DNA of 64,000 bases, taken from the NCBI GenBank assembly GCA_018366035.1, contig JAGZIW010000002.1:1-64000 (forward strand), in the 5' to 3' direction. The DNA comes from Butyricicoccus pullicaecorum (GTDB lineage: Bacteria; Bacillota; Clostridia; Oscillospirales; Butyricicoccaceae). Shown here piece after piece: positions 15,603-24,290 of the stretch. Below the pieces are notes generated by a model, which was given only the letters and a program-made list of their open reading frames with translations, searched no databases and was not told the DNA's origin. The translations under genes and the position numbers were made by a program. Position 1 is the first letter of the stretch, and each line of letters begins with the position of its first letter.

Positions 15603-17159
15603 GTGAAGAAAGTAAGAATCCTGTCAGCTGAGGAAGCTGCACAGCTTGTACAAGATGGTGACACCATTGCCACCGGCGGTTTTGTAAGCTGTGCATGCCC
15701 AGAAACCCTGTCCACTGCACTGGAAAAGCGTTTTCTGGAAACCGGACACCCAAACAATCTGACGCTGTTTTTTGCAGCCGGTCAGGGACACCGTGACGGT
15801 ACCGGCGGCGACCACTATGGACACGAGGGCATGGTAAAGCGTGTCATCGGCGGTCACTGGGACCGTGCGCCTCGTCTGGGTGAATTGGCACTCAACAACA
15901 AGATTGAGGCATATAACCTGCCGCAGGGTGTTATTTCCCACATGTACCGCGATATTGCAGCCCATAACATTGGCACGATCACCCATGTTGGTCTGAAAAC
16001 CTTTGCTGACCCGCGCAACGGCGGCGGCAAACTCAACGAGTGCACCAAGGAGGACCTTGTAAAGGTCGTAAATATTGATGGTCATGAGCGTCTGCTCTAT
16101 AAGGCATTTCCAATCAATGTTGTATTCCTGCGTGCTTCTTATTGCGACGAGTTCGGCAACTGCACCGTACACCGCGAAATTGGTCCGCTGGACGTTACCG
16201 CAATGGCGCAGGCATGTAAGAACTCTGGCGGCCGCGTCATCGTGCAGGTCGAAAAGATCGTACAGGGCGGTTCTCTCGACCCCAAGCTGGTTGCGATTCC
16301 CGGCATTTATGTTGATTCCGTTGTTGTTGGCTCTGCGGAAGAAAATATGCAGTGTCTGGGCATGCCCTACGACGGTGCACTGACCGGCGAATTCCGAATT
16401 CCGGTAGACGCAATCCCCTCCATTCCGCTCGATGCCAAGAAGATTATCGCGCGCCGCGCTGCTATGGAGCTGCCAAAGGACGCAATCGTAAACCTTGGCA
16501 CAGGCGCACCGGAGAAAATCGCAAATGTTGCCGCAGAGGAAGGCATTTCGGACAATATGACCCTTACCGTTGAGGCAGGCTCCATTGCCGGTGTTCCCTA
16601 TGGCGGTACCCAGTTCGGCGCGGCTGCCAATGCAATGTGCATCATTCCGCACAACGTACAGTTTGACTTCTATCAGGGCGGCGGTCTTGATGTTGCATTC
16701 TTGGGTCTTGCTGAAACCGCTCCCAATGGTGACCTCAATGTATCCAAGTTCGGCACCCGTCTTGCAGGCGCTGGCGGATTTATCGATATCACCCAAAACG
16801 CAAAGAAGGTCGTATACTGCGGCACCTTTACAGCCAAGGGTCTCAAGACTGCCTGTGAGGACGGCAAGCTTGTCATCACACAGGAGGGTGCAAAGAAAAA
16901 GTTTGTGCAGCAGGTAGAACATATCACCTTCTCCGGCGACTATGCAAACGAAGTGCATCAGCCGGTTCTGTACATTACCGAGCGCGCTGTCTTTGAGCTG
17001 CGTCCAGAGGGTGTTACGCTCGTTGAAATCGCGCCGGGCATCGACCTGCAAACACAGGTGCTCGACCAGATGGACTTCAAGCCGCAGATTGCAGACGAAG
17101 TGAAAATCATGGACGCACGCATTTTCCGCGAGGAAAAAATGGGTCTGGCAAACTGCTAA
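15603..17159 (+). CDS. Acyl-CoA:carboxylate CoA-transferase (YdiF/propionate CoA-transferase type)
   Basis: A 518-residue fused alpha-beta family I CoA-transferase. The catalytic glutamate is Glu324 in LTVEAGSIAGVPYGG, at the position known for Clostridium propionicum propionate CoA-transferase. The N-terminal half starts RILSAEEAAQLVQDGDTIATG. The operon suggests that it activates 4-hydroxybutyrate to its CoA ester using acetyl-CoA or butyryl-CoA, or releases butyrate in the reverse sense. It is not the shorter AbfT/Cat2 type usually paired with abfD, so the acceptor is inferred. The start codon is GTG at 15603. Confidence 0.9.
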   Translation: MKKVRILSAEEAAQLVQDGDTIATGGFVSCACPETLSTALEKRFLETGHPNNLTLFFAAGQGHRDGTGGDHYGHEGMVKRVIGGHWDRAPRLGELALNNKIEAYNLPQGVISHMYRDIAAHNIGTITHVGLKTFADPRNGGGKLNECTKEDLVKVVNIDGHERLLYKAFPINVVFLRASYCDEFGNCTVHREIGPLDVTAMAQACKNSGGRVIVQVEKIVQGGSLDPKLVAIPGIYVDSVVVGSAEENMQCLGMPYDGALTGEFRIPVDAIPSIPLDAKKIIARRAAMELPKDAIVNLGTGAPEKIANVAAEEGISDNMTLTVEAGSIAGVPYGGTQFGAAANAMCIIPHNVQFDFYQGGGLDVAFLGLAETAPNGDLNVSKFGTRLAGAGGFIDITQNAKKVVYCGTFTAKGLKTACEDGKLVITQEGAKKKFVQQVEHITFSGDYANEVHQPVLYITERAVFELRPEGVTLVEIAPGIDLQTQVLDQMDFKPQIADEVKIMDARIFREEKMGLANC

Positions 17160-17406
17160 AATTACTATCTTTTGGCGAAATGGCGTGAATTGGGTCTCTT
17201 TCTAATATTTTACAGTGAATTACTGATAACTTTACGGTATTTTGCACGAAAAAATTTTTAGATTTTCACCGATTTCTCTTCCATTTTCACAAATAGTTTG
17301 ATAAAATTATAACGAAGTGCGGTGCAGAGTCCCCGCTTCACAACGCCGAAAAGAGCCGCACAAGGCTGGCTCTTTCCGAACCCAAAAAAGAAAAGGAGAG
17401 TTTCCA
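17160..17406 (+). promoter_or_regulatory. Intergenic region upstream of thl
   Basis: About 250 bp separate the CoA-transferase from thiolase, enough for a separate promoter. AT-rich candidates occur around 17288-17315 (tttcac, 17 bp, tataac) but none is strong. The ribosome binding site aaaggaga precedes the thl start. No gene is seen here. Confidence 0.35.
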
Positions 17407-18594
17407 ATGAACGTTTATATTTGCTCGGCAGCCCGTACGCCTATCGGCAGCTACGGCGGCACACTGCGTGATGTCCACTCCTCTGTACTCGGTACTGTGG
17501 CTGCAAAGGCTGCAATCGAGCGTGCCGGCATTGACAAGGACGCAATCGACGAAGTTGTATTCGGACAGGTGCTGCAAGGCGGTGTTGGTCAGAACGTAGC
17601 ACGTCAGGTTTGCCTTGGTGCAGGTCTGCCAATCACTACCCCCGCTATGACCCTCAACAAGGTCTGCGGCTCTTCCATGCGTGCAATCTCTCTTGGCGCC
17701 CAGATGATCCGCTCCGGCGAAGATCAGCTTCTGCTGGTTGGCGGCTGCGAATCCATGTCCGGCGCACCTTACATCTCTCACAATATGCGTTGGGGCGCAC
17801 GTATGAACGATGTGAAGATGGTTGATATGATGGTTTATGACGGCGTATTCGATGTATTCAACCAGTATCATATGGGTATCACTGCCGAAAACATTGCCGA
17901 GCAGTATGGTATCAGCCGTGAAGTGCAGGATCAGATCGCTTATGACTCTCAGATGAAGGCTGCAAAGGCTGTTGCATCGGGTCGCTTCAAGGACGAAATT
18001 GCTCCGGTCGAAGTCAAGAAAAAGAAGGAAACCATTCTTTTTGATACCGATGAGTACGTAAAGGCACAGACCACTCTGGAGGGTCTTGCAAAGCTGCGTC
18101 CGGCATTCAAGAAGGACGGCACCGTAACCGCAGGCAACGCTTCCGGCATCAATGATGCAGGTGCTGCCATGATTATTGCATCTGAAGAATACGTAAAGGC
18201 ACATGGCCTCAAGCCGCTTGCTAAGATCCGCGCATTTGGTTCTGTTGGCTGTGATCCGTCCATCATGGGCGTAGGTCCGATCGAGTCTACCCGTCAGGCG
18301 CTCAAGCGCGCTGGTCTGACCGTTGCTGACCTCGACCTCATCGAGTCCAACGAAGCTTTCGCTGCACAGGCTGCTGCTGTAAACCGCGAGCTGGGCTTCG
18401 ATATGGACAAGGTAAACGTAAATGGCGGCGCAATCGCTCTGGGCCACCCAATCGGTGCTGCCGGCTGCCGTATCAGCACCACTCTGCTGCATGAAATGAT
18501 CAAGCGCGACTGCACACTGGGTCTTGCTACCATGTGCATCGGCGGCGGTATGGGCGAAGCGCTGATTGTTGAGCGCGACGAACTGTGTAAGTAA
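17407..18594 (+). CDS. thl: Acetyl-CoA C-acetyltransferase (thiolase)
   Basis: A 395-residue biosynthetic thiolase condensing two acetyl-CoA to acetoacetyl-CoA, the first step of the butyrate pathway. Nucleophile Cys87 in [10 protein letters not shown]; the C-terminal catalytic His and Cys lie in [12 protein letters not shown] and [10 protein letters not shown]. Start 17407 gives [14 protein letters not shown], the normal N-terminus, and follows aaaggaga; the frame extends 90 bp upstream without such a site. First of three co-oriented genes thl-crt-hbd. Codon use indicates high expression. Confidence 0.95.
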   Translation: MNVYICSAARTPIGSYGGTLRDVHSSVLGTVAAKAAIERAGIDKDAIDEVVFGQVLQGGVGQNVARQVCLGAGLPITTPAMTLNKVCGSSMRAISLGAQMIRSGEDQLLLVGGCESMSGAPYISHNMRWGARMNDVKMVDMMVYDGVFDVFNQYHMGITAENIAEQYGISREVQDQIAYDSQMKAAKAVASGRFKDEIAPVEVKKKKETILFDTDEYVKAQTTLEGLAKLRPAFKKDGTVTAGNASGINDAGAAMIIASEEYVKAHGLKPLAKIRAFGSVGCDPSIMGVGPIESTRQALKRAGLTVADLDLIESNEAFAAQAAAVNRELGFDMDKVNVNGGAIALGHPIGAAGCRISTTLLHEMIKRDCTLGLATMCIGGGMGEALIVERDELCK

Positions 18595-18665
18595 TTTTGG
18601 CGGCACAGCGGGGCGGCAAACGCCGTCCCACTCCCCCTGATTGTGACAAGGAGATAATTTAGATT

Positions 18666-19481
18666 ATGACTGACGTTTTAGTGGAAAAGAAGGGCCATGT
18701 TGCCGTTATTACCATCAACCACATGCAGGCGATGAACGCACTGTCTACGGATATGTATGCGCAGCTTGAGGAAGCGTTTGATTCCGTTGAGGCAATGGAC
18801 GACGTTTATGCCGTTGTTCTGACCGGTTCTTCTATCGTAAATAAGAAGGGTAAGACCGTTCATTCCTTCGTTGCAGGCGCTGACATTTCTCAGATGTCCA
18901 CCATGACAGTTATGGAAGGCAAAGCTTTCGGCAACGACAGCAACCGTGTTTGCCGCAAGATCGAAAACTTCAAGCGTCCTGTAATCGCTGCCATCAATGG
19001 TTTCTGTCTGGGCGGCGGCTGCGAGCTTGCAATGTCCTGTGATATTCGTCTGGCATCTGATAACGCGCTGTTTGGTCAGCCCGAGGTTGGTCTTGGCATC
19101 ACGCCCGGCTGCGGCGGCACCCAGCGTCTTGCGCGCATCGTAGGATTGGGCAAGGCAAAGGAAATGCTCTACACGGCACGCGGAAATTACAGCGCACAGG
19201 CTGCACTGGATATGGGTCTTGTAAACTATGTTTATCCGCTTGACCAGCTCATGGACGAGGCAATGAAGCTTGCAGAGGAAATTGCTGCACAGGCTCCGAT
19301 TGCTGTAGCCCTGACAAAGGAAGCTGTCAACGTTGGCATGCAGATGGATTTGGATTCTGCTCTGAAGTTCGAGGGGAACTGCTTCGGCGAGTGCTTCGCA
19401 ACCGAGGATCAGAAATATGGTATGGCTTACTTCTTGGACAAAAACCGCGACAAGCCTGCAAAGGAATTCCAGAACAAGTAA
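18666..19481 (+). CDS. crt: Crotonase / 3-hydroxybutyryl-CoA dehydratase
   Basis: A 271-residue enoyl-CoA hydratase-family enzyme interconverting 3-hydroxybutyryl-CoA and crotonyl-CoA. The oxyanion-hole segment is [10 protein letters not shown] and the active-site glutamates are in [11 protein letters not shown] and [15 protein letters not shown]. Length is normal apart from a short insert, [12 protein letters not shown], around residues 58-70. Ribosome binding site aaggaga. It lies between thl and hbd, so the three make crotonyl-CoA from acetyl-CoA, where the 4-hydroxybutyrate branch also enters. Confidence 0.94.
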   Translation: MTDVLVEKKGHVAVITINHMQAMNALSTDMYAQLEEAFDSVEAMDDVYAVVLTGSSIVNKKGKTVHSFVAGADISQMSTMTVMEGKAFGNDSNRVCRKIENFKRPVIAAINGFCLGGGCELAMSCDIRLASDNALFGQPEVGLGITPGCGGTQRLARIVGLGKAKEMLYTARGNYSAQAALDMGLVNYVYPLDQLMDEAMKLAEEIAAQAPIAVALTKEAVNVGMQMDLDSALKFEGNCFGECFATEDQKYGMAYFLDKNRDKPAKEFQNK

Positions 19482-19518
19482 GTTTAATAAGCATTTTTTT
19501 AGAGGAGAGAGTAAAATT

Positions 19519-20409
19519 ATGAAGGTTTGCGTATTTGGCGCCGGCAACATGGGCGCACGTATTGCAGAAGTATTTCTGACCCACGACCACGAGGTTACGC
19601 TGCTCGATATCAAGGAGCAGTTTGTCGAGGGCGGCGTAAAGCGTATTCAGGGCGATTTGGAGTTCCTTGTAAAAAAGGAAAAGATGACCGCAGAGCGCAA
19701 GGACGCTTTGCTCGGCAGCCTCAAGACCTCTGTTGACCGCAATGCAGCAAAAGATGCAGATTTTGTTATCGAAGTTATTCTGGAGAATATGGATCTCAAG
19801 AAGGAGCTGCTCAAGGAGCTGGATACCATTTGTCCGGCACATACAATCTTTGCCTCCAACACCTCTGCGCTGTCTATTACCGAGATGGCTGCCTGCATTC
19901 CGCACCGTTCTGACAAGTTCATCGGCTGCCACTTCTTCAATCCGGCTCAGATCATGAAGCTTGTTGAGGTAACTCGCGCAATGCAGACCTCTGATGAAAC
20001 CTTCAACTTCGCATTTGACCTCATGACCAAGCTCGATAAGACACCGGTCGCTGTGCATGAGGGTCCCGGCTTTGTTGTAAACCGTATCCTGATCCCCATG
20101 ATGAACGAGGCAATCGGTATCTATGCAGACGGTATCGCTTCTCCGAGCGACATTGATATCGCAATGCAGAATGGTGCAGGTATGAAGTCCGGTCCGCTGC
20201 ACACAGCTGACCTCGTAGGTCATGATGTAAACCTTGCAATTATGGAAACACTGTATCGTGAGACCGGTGACCCGAAGTACCGTCCGCACCCGCTGCTCCG
20301 CAAGATGGTCCGTGCCGGCTGGCTGGGTCAGAAAACCGGTAAGGGCTTCTTCACTTATGACAAGCCTTTCGGTAAGGAAGTTCCCGGCGGTGATTTAACC
20401 GTTCGCTAA
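19519..20409 (+). CDS. hbd: 3-hydroxybutyryl-CoA dehydrogenase
   Basis: A 296-residue NAD(P)-dependent dehydrogenase reducing acetoacetyl-CoA. Rossmann motif VFGAGNMGARIAE at residues 4-16, ASNTSALSITEMA, catalytic His in GCHFFNPAQIMKLVEV, and the C-terminal NRILIPMMNEAI and MVRAGWLGQKTGKGFFTY. Start 19519 matches the family N-terminus and follows agaggaga; an upstream frame extension overlaps crt. The usual MGPL segment is replaced by MKSGPLHTADLVGHD. Last gene before a strong terminator. bcd and etfAB, often in this cluster, are missing here. Confidence 0.94.
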   Translation: MKVCVFGAGNMGARIAEVFLTHDHEVTLLDIKEQFVEGGVKRIQGDLEFLVKKEKMTAERKDALLGSLKTSVDRNAAKDADFVIEVILENMDLKKELLKELDTICPAHTIFASNTSALSITEMAACIPHRSDKFIGCHFFNPAQIMKLVEVTRAMQTSDETFNFAFDLMTKLDKTPVAVHEGPGFVVNRILIPMMNEAIGIYADGIASPSDIDIAMQNGAGMKSGPLHTADLVGHDVNLAIMETLYRETGDPKYRPHPLLRKMVRAGWLGQKTGKGFFTYDKPFGKEVPGGDLTVR

Positions 20410-20460
20410 TTTCAAAAACTCTCCATTTTTATATGCTGTATCTTCAATACATACAGCACA

Positions 20461-20504
20461 AAAAAGCATGCAGTACCAGATATTTGGTACTGCATGCTTT
20501 TTTG
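20461..20504. terminator. Strong bidirectional terminator between hbd and spmB
   Basis: Perfect 17-bp stem (aaaaagcatgcagtacc / ggtactgcatgcttttt) with an 8-base loop; T tails on both strands suit the convergent operons. Confidence 0.95.
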
Positions 20505-20587
20505 AAATATTCTGCCCTTCCAACTTTCTCTGTAATATATAAATACTGTTTTTTCATAGAGTTCTATGCTTTGCGGCTGCTTTCCCA

Positions 20588-21106
20588 CTATCCCATACCA
20601 AAGAGCAGACGTACAAAAAACGCAGAGAGCACAAACGCAGTCAGATCTCCAATCAGCGCAGCAGGGACAGCATATCGGGTATCCCGCAGCCCCAGACTGC
20701 CCGCATAGAGACTGATGGTATATACACTGGTCTCAGACGCCCCCAGCATCACCGCCGCCACACGTCCGGCATAGCTGTCTACCCCTGCACGGCGCATCAC
20801 TTCCGTCCCCAGCGCCAATCCCCCGCTTCCACTAATTGGTTTCAAGAGAACAAGCGCTGCACAGTCGGGCGGAATCCCCAGCGCAGCAAGCACAGGGCGC
20901 ATGATTTGTCCCAAACAGTCTATGGTTCCCGACGCACGCAGCATAGAAACCGCTGTCAACATTCCGATGAGTGTGGGTGCAATTGCAATGGCAGTCTGTG
21001 CGCCCTTTTTCGCCCCAGCGAGAAAGGTTTGGAATACATCTACCCCCTGTATATATGCAAAAAAAGAAATCCCCGCCAAAATCGCCGGCACAATCCAATT
21101 TCCCAT
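20588..21106 (-). CDS. spmB: Spore maturation protein B
   Basis: A 172-residue nucleoside-recognition-type membrane protein with about four to five hydrophobic helices. PTLIGMLTAVSMLRASGTID, LLKPISGSGGLALG and MLGASETSVYTISLYAGSLG are typical of SpmB. With SpmA it is needed for dehydration and heat resistance of the spore core in Bacillus. Last gene of spoIIID-spmA-spmB, 18 bp after spmA. Confidence 0.93.
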   Translation of the reverse strand: MGNWIVPAILAGISFFAYIQGVDVFQTFLAGAKKGAQTAIAIAPTLIGMLTAVSMLRASGTIDCLGQIMRPVLAALGIPPDCAALVLLKPISGSGGLALGTEVMRRAGVDSYAGRVAAVMLGASETSVYTISLYAGSLGLRDTRYAVPAALIGDLTAFVLSAFFVRLLFGMG

Positions 21107-21124
21107 TGCTGATACGCTCCTTCT

Positions 21125-21709
21125 CTATACTCTGTCAGGGAAGAATCGTCGCAGCACATACGCAGCAGTCAAAGCGGCAATGACCGAACCAATCGACGCC
21201 CCCCATACCGCCGGCATAATATCAAATGGCATGGACGCTCCCAGCCCTGCTCGAACCGCTGCAATCGTTGAGGGAATCAGCTGAATAGAGGTCGTATTTA
21301 AGATAATCAGCATGAGCACACGGTCCGGACTTCCGCGTCGGCCAGCCGTTTCATATAAGCGGTCTGCCGCCCGCAGTCCGAGCGGGGTTGCCGCGTTGGA
21401 AAGCCCCAAAAGATTTGCCGTGATGTTGGAACTGACCAGTTCCATACTTTTGGGATCCCGTCCTGCTGCTCCGAAAATACAGCGCAATAGAGGCTGCATA
21501 GCTTTCGCGATTTTTTTCCCCAATCCAGAGGCAGAAACCAGTTCCATGATGCCTGACCAAAACATCATGAGCCCTACGATTTCAATGAGCAGCCCGACTG
21601 CCTGCCCTGCTCCCTGTGCTGCCGCCTGCGAAACCGCATCTATCTGCCCAAAGAGCACGCCGCCTACACAGGCAATCACCAAAAATGCCACCCAAATTTT
21701 TGATAACAC
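21125..21709 (-). CDS. spmA: Spore maturation protein A
   Basis: A 194-residue membrane protein paired with SpmB. Characteristic segments are GIMELVSASGLGKKIAKAMQPLL, SNITANLLGLSNAATPLGLRA and NTTSIQLIPSTIAAVR. The start is GTG at 21709, with ggagg inside the end of spoIIID. The stop of spoIIID is only 2 bp upstream, so translation is coupled. Acts in the forespore envelope during maturation. Confidence 0.93.
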   Translation of the reverse strand: MLSKIWVAFLVIACVGGVLFGQIDAVSQAAAQGAGQAVGLLIEIVGLMMFWSGIMELVSASGLGKKIAKAMQPLLRCIFGAAGRDPKSMELVSSNITANLLGLSNAATPLGLRAADRLYETAGRRGSPDRVLMLIILNTTSIQLIPSTIAAVRAGLGASMPFDIMPAVWGASIGSVIAALTAAYVLRRFFPDRV

Positions 21710-21711
21710 GT

Positions 21712-22029
21712 TTATTCGCAGCCTCCTTCTGTTTCCTTGTGCTCCAAGGTGCCCGCTCGCAGGCTGTATTCCGCTTTCTCATGGGCTGCACGGTATTTCT
21801 CCCGCGTGGCAAGTCCGCCGCGAATATGCCGCTCACTTTTGTTGCGCCCTAAGACCGCCTGCACCTGCAAATACAGCACTCCGTTAAGTCGTTTGAGCCG
21901 CGTTGTAATATCCTTATGTACCGTCGATTTGCTGACGCCGAATTTCTTTGCCGCCTGCCGCACAGTGGCGCCCTCCTCTACGATATAATGTGCCAAGCGT
22001 ATCGCTCGTTCTTCCGGCAAGCCTTTCAT
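21712..22029 (-). CDS. spoIIID: Sporulation transcriptional regulator SpoIIID
   Basis: A 105-residue mother-cell DNA-binding protein. The helix-turn-helix is in EEGATVRQAAKKFGVSKSTV, followed by HKDITTRLKRLN and LGRNKSERHIRGG, as in SpoIIID. The C-terminal tail of about 20 charged residues is longer than the Bacillus protein. ATG at 22029 follows ggagggttttgat. It leads an operon with spmA and spmB, an arrangement that would tie spore-core dehydration genes to the mother-cell sigma-E programme. No clear sigma-E promoter could be fixed by eye. Confidence 0.93.
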   Translation of the reverse strand: MKGLPEERAIRLAHYIVEEGATVRQAAKKFGVSKSTVHKDITTRLKRLNGVLYLQVQAVLGRNKSERHIRGGLATREKYRAAHEKAEYSLRAGTLEHKETEGGCE

Positions 22030-22126
22030 ATCAAAACCCTCCATATCCTTCTGATACTCTAAGCCTATGCACAGGATTTGATATTTAGGACAAACATTTT
22101 TAACGCAGACCATTTATCTTTGGACA

Positions 22127-22154
22127 TTGACAAAAAACTCCGATGCTGTAAAAT
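22127..22154 (+). promoter_or_regulatory. Promoter of the CPBP protease gene
   Basis: -35 TTGACA (22127-22132), 16-bp spacer, -10 TAAAAT (22149-22154), about 85 nt before the start codon. Confidence 0.6.
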
Positions 22155-22239
22155 AATAGAGAAAACCCTGCTCTTATCCTTGCGGAACGCATATACATAA
22201 CAAAGCCTACCGTTTCACAGATGAAGGAGGACACCTTAT

Positions 22240-23052
22240 ATGAGAATAATCAAAAATTTTTTCATGGCACTGACACCTGTTTTTCTATATCACCTTGTAA
22301 ATACCTTTTGTATCATGTTCTTTATCACATACGGCTCCCCGCCATCACTTGATGATGCGGAGGGTATTCTGTCCGCCCGTGATTATTTCCAGCTCGATTC
22401 CCTATTTTGCATCGTCATGCTGGTGCTTTTTGGTATTTGGCTGCTTCACATCAAAAAGCACAGCCCAAACGCCGCTCTCCCTGTCCCCAAAGAGCCGCAT
22501 CTCTGGGCAAAAATTCCAATCCTTACCCTCGGTATGAACGGGATTTCCTCTTTATGGTTTATCCTCATTGCGCTATTCCTGCAATCTGTTCCACTGATTG
22601 CTGACAGTATGGAGAGCTTTGACAATACTTGGGGTTCGATTGATTCGGTGCCGTATTTCTGGCTGCTGCTCTCCGTCGTGCTGGTCGGCCCCATCGTGGA
22701 GGAACTGCTGTTCCGCGGCATCATGTTCCATTATCTCGAAAAAATAAAAACGGGCTGGTTCCCCATTCTATTCTCCGGCATCGCCTTTGGCGTATGGCAC
22801 GGTGAGCCGGTACAGGTAGTCTATGCCGCCCTTATGGGAATCCTGCTGGGCATCGTCTATGCAAGAGTACGTGACCTCAAAATCCCCATCGCCCTACATA
22901 TACTCAATAATCTCCTGTCCACCCTTCCCAACGGACTGAACACGGATTTTGTGCAAAATATAATCTTTTACACCTCTCTGCTCATGATTTTCCCCACCAT
23001 TTATCTGGTGACACGTATGGTGCGGGAGCTGCCCAAGCCAACGACTGAATAG
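22240..23052 (+). CDS. CPBP-family intramembrane metalloprotease
   Basis: A 270-residue membrane protein with about seven to eight hydrophobic helices. Family motifs are EELLFRG (about 147-153), FGVWHGEPVQVVYAALMGILLG (metal-ligand His) and HILNN near 226. These glutamyl proteases (Abi/CAAX-like) process membrane proteins or peptides; some give bacteriocin self-immunity. Nothing nearby indicates the substrate. Ribosome binding site gaaggagg. Own promoter upstream and a strong terminator after it. Confidence 0.88.
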   Translation: MRIIKNFFMALTPVFLYHLVNTFCIMFFITYGSPPSLDDAEGILSARDYFQLDSLFCIVMLVLFGIWLLHIKKHSPNAALPVPKEPHLWAKIPILTLGMNGISSLWFILIALFLQSVPLIADSMESFDNTWGSIDSVPYFWLLLSVVLVGPIVEELLFRGIMFHYLEKIKTGWFPILFSGIAFGVWHGEPVQVVYAALMGILLGIVYARVRDLKIPIALHILNNLLSTLPNGLNTDFVQNIIFYTSLLMIFPTIYLVTRMVRELPKPTTE

Positions 23053-23073
23053 ACGATTTTTCCACAGACAACT

Positions 23074-23109
23074 GAGACCGTCTAAAAAACATGGTTTTTA
23101 GACGGTCTC
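23074..23109. terminator. Bidirectional terminator, CPBP gene and alcohol dehydrogenase
   Basis: 15-bp perfect stem gagaccgtctaaaaa/tttttagacggtctc between convergent genes, T-rich on the plus strand. Confidence 0.9.
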
Positions 23110-23126
23110 TTTCTTTTCTCTCTTTA

Positions 23127-24161
23127 TCAGGGCGTGATTGCCACCTTAATTACATGCTCACGTCTGTTTTCAAAAATATCATACGCCTTGTCAATATCCG
23201 CCAGTGCAAAGGTATGGGTAATGAGTGGTGTGGTATCCAGCTTACCGTCCGCAATCAAAGACAGAATTTCTGCACAGTCACAGCCATCTACACCGCCTGT
23301 CTGAAAAATCAGATTTTTTCCATACATCTCCGGCAGAGGCAAGACCTGCGGCTGGTCATACAATGCCACAATTGTAACTACTGCATTGGGTCGTGCACAC
23401 TCCCACGCCATTCGGAATGTATGTGCCGTGCCTGCAACCTCCAACACCACATCAGCACCGCCATGCGCGCTATGCTCCATCACAAACTGCTTGCAGCCTT
23501 CCGGCTCTGTCACCAGCACCTCTGGATAATGCTCTCTTACAAATTGCAGCCGCTCAGGGTCTTTCTCACAGACAATAATCTGCTTAGGCGCATGCAGCAT
23601 CGCACAGAGCAGTGTGCAGATTCCGGTTGGCCCTGCGCCGATAATCAGCACAGTATCCTGCTCAGTGATTTTAGAAATCCGAGCAGCCCAAAAGCCCGTT
23701 GCCAGAATATCTCCCACAAATAACGCCTGTGCGTCTGACACCGAGTCGGGAATGAGATTCAATCCCTGATCTGCATAGGGAACACGGACAAATGCAGCCT
23801 GTCCCCCATCAATTCGGCAGCCCAGCGCCCAGCCGCCCTGTGCATCGGTACAGTTGTTGACAAACCCCTGCTGACAGAAAAAACAGGAGCCGCAAAAGGT
23901 TTCTACATTGACGGTCACACGGTCTCCCACGCGAACGGTCGTGACAGCATCTCCGACAGCCTCCACAACACCTACCATCTCATGCCCCACGGTAACCCCC
24001 GCGACCGCACGCGGCACCGAACCATGCTTGATATGCAGGTCACTTGTGCAGATACTGCTCAGTGTCACCCGCACAATCGCATCTCTTGGGTCAATGATTC
24101 TGGGCTTTGGCTTGTCCAGCAATGCAAATTGTCCCTGTTTCTGATATGTATAGGCTAACAT
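23127..24161 (-). CDS. Zinc-dependent medium-chain alcohol dehydrogenase
   Basis: About 344 residues. Catalytic zinc site CTSDLHIKHG and GHEMVGVVEAVG; structural zinc cysteines are present in TFCGSCFFCQQGFVNNC. NAD-binding VLIIGAGPTGICTLLCAM lies near residue 170. It resembles threonine/sorbitol-type dehydrogenases; substrate unknown. Two adjacent ATGs (24164, 24161) follow ggaggg; the second has the better spacing. Single gene, terminating against the CPBP gene. Confidence 0.9.
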   Translation of the reverse strand: MLAYTYQKQGQFALLDKPKPRIIDPRDAIVRVTLSSICTSDLHIKHGSVPRAVAGVTVGHEMVGVVEAVGDAVTTVRVGDRVTVNVETFCGSCFFCQQGFVNNCTDAQGGWALGCRIDGGQAAFVRVPYADQGLNLIPDSVSDAQALFVGDILATGFWAARISKITEQDTVLIIGAGPTGICTLLCAMLHAPKQIIVCEKDPERLQFVREHYPEVLVTEPEGCKQFVMEHSAHGGADVVLEVAGTAHTFRMAWECARPNAVVTIVALYDQPQVLPLPEMYGKNLIFQTGGVDGCDCAEILSLIADGKLDTTPLITHTFALADIDKAYDIFENRREHVIKVAITP

Positions 24162-24250
24162 CATGAACCCTCCTCTATCAATATCCTTATTATATCGCAC
24201 GTCTGCGGAAAATCCAAGTGCCCGTGCATCGACAACCGCATCAATCAAAT

Positions 24251-24282
24251 ACAGGGACTGCCGCAAATGCGTCAGTCCCTGT
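24251..24282 (-). terminator. Terminator after oleate hydratase
   Basis: 10-bp stem acagggactg/cagtccctgt with a 12-base loop, 9 bp beyond the stop codon. Confidence 0.7.
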
Positions 24283-24290
24283 TATGCTTG

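Noticed and set aside
17160..17406. Possible riboswitch before thl
   Set aside because: No recognisable aptamer core or terminator/antiterminator pair could be found by eye; the region is simply AT-rich.
20588..21106. Plus-strand frames across spmA-spmB
   Set aside because: The minus strand gives clear SpmA and SpmB sequences; the plus-strand frames are complements without start sites.
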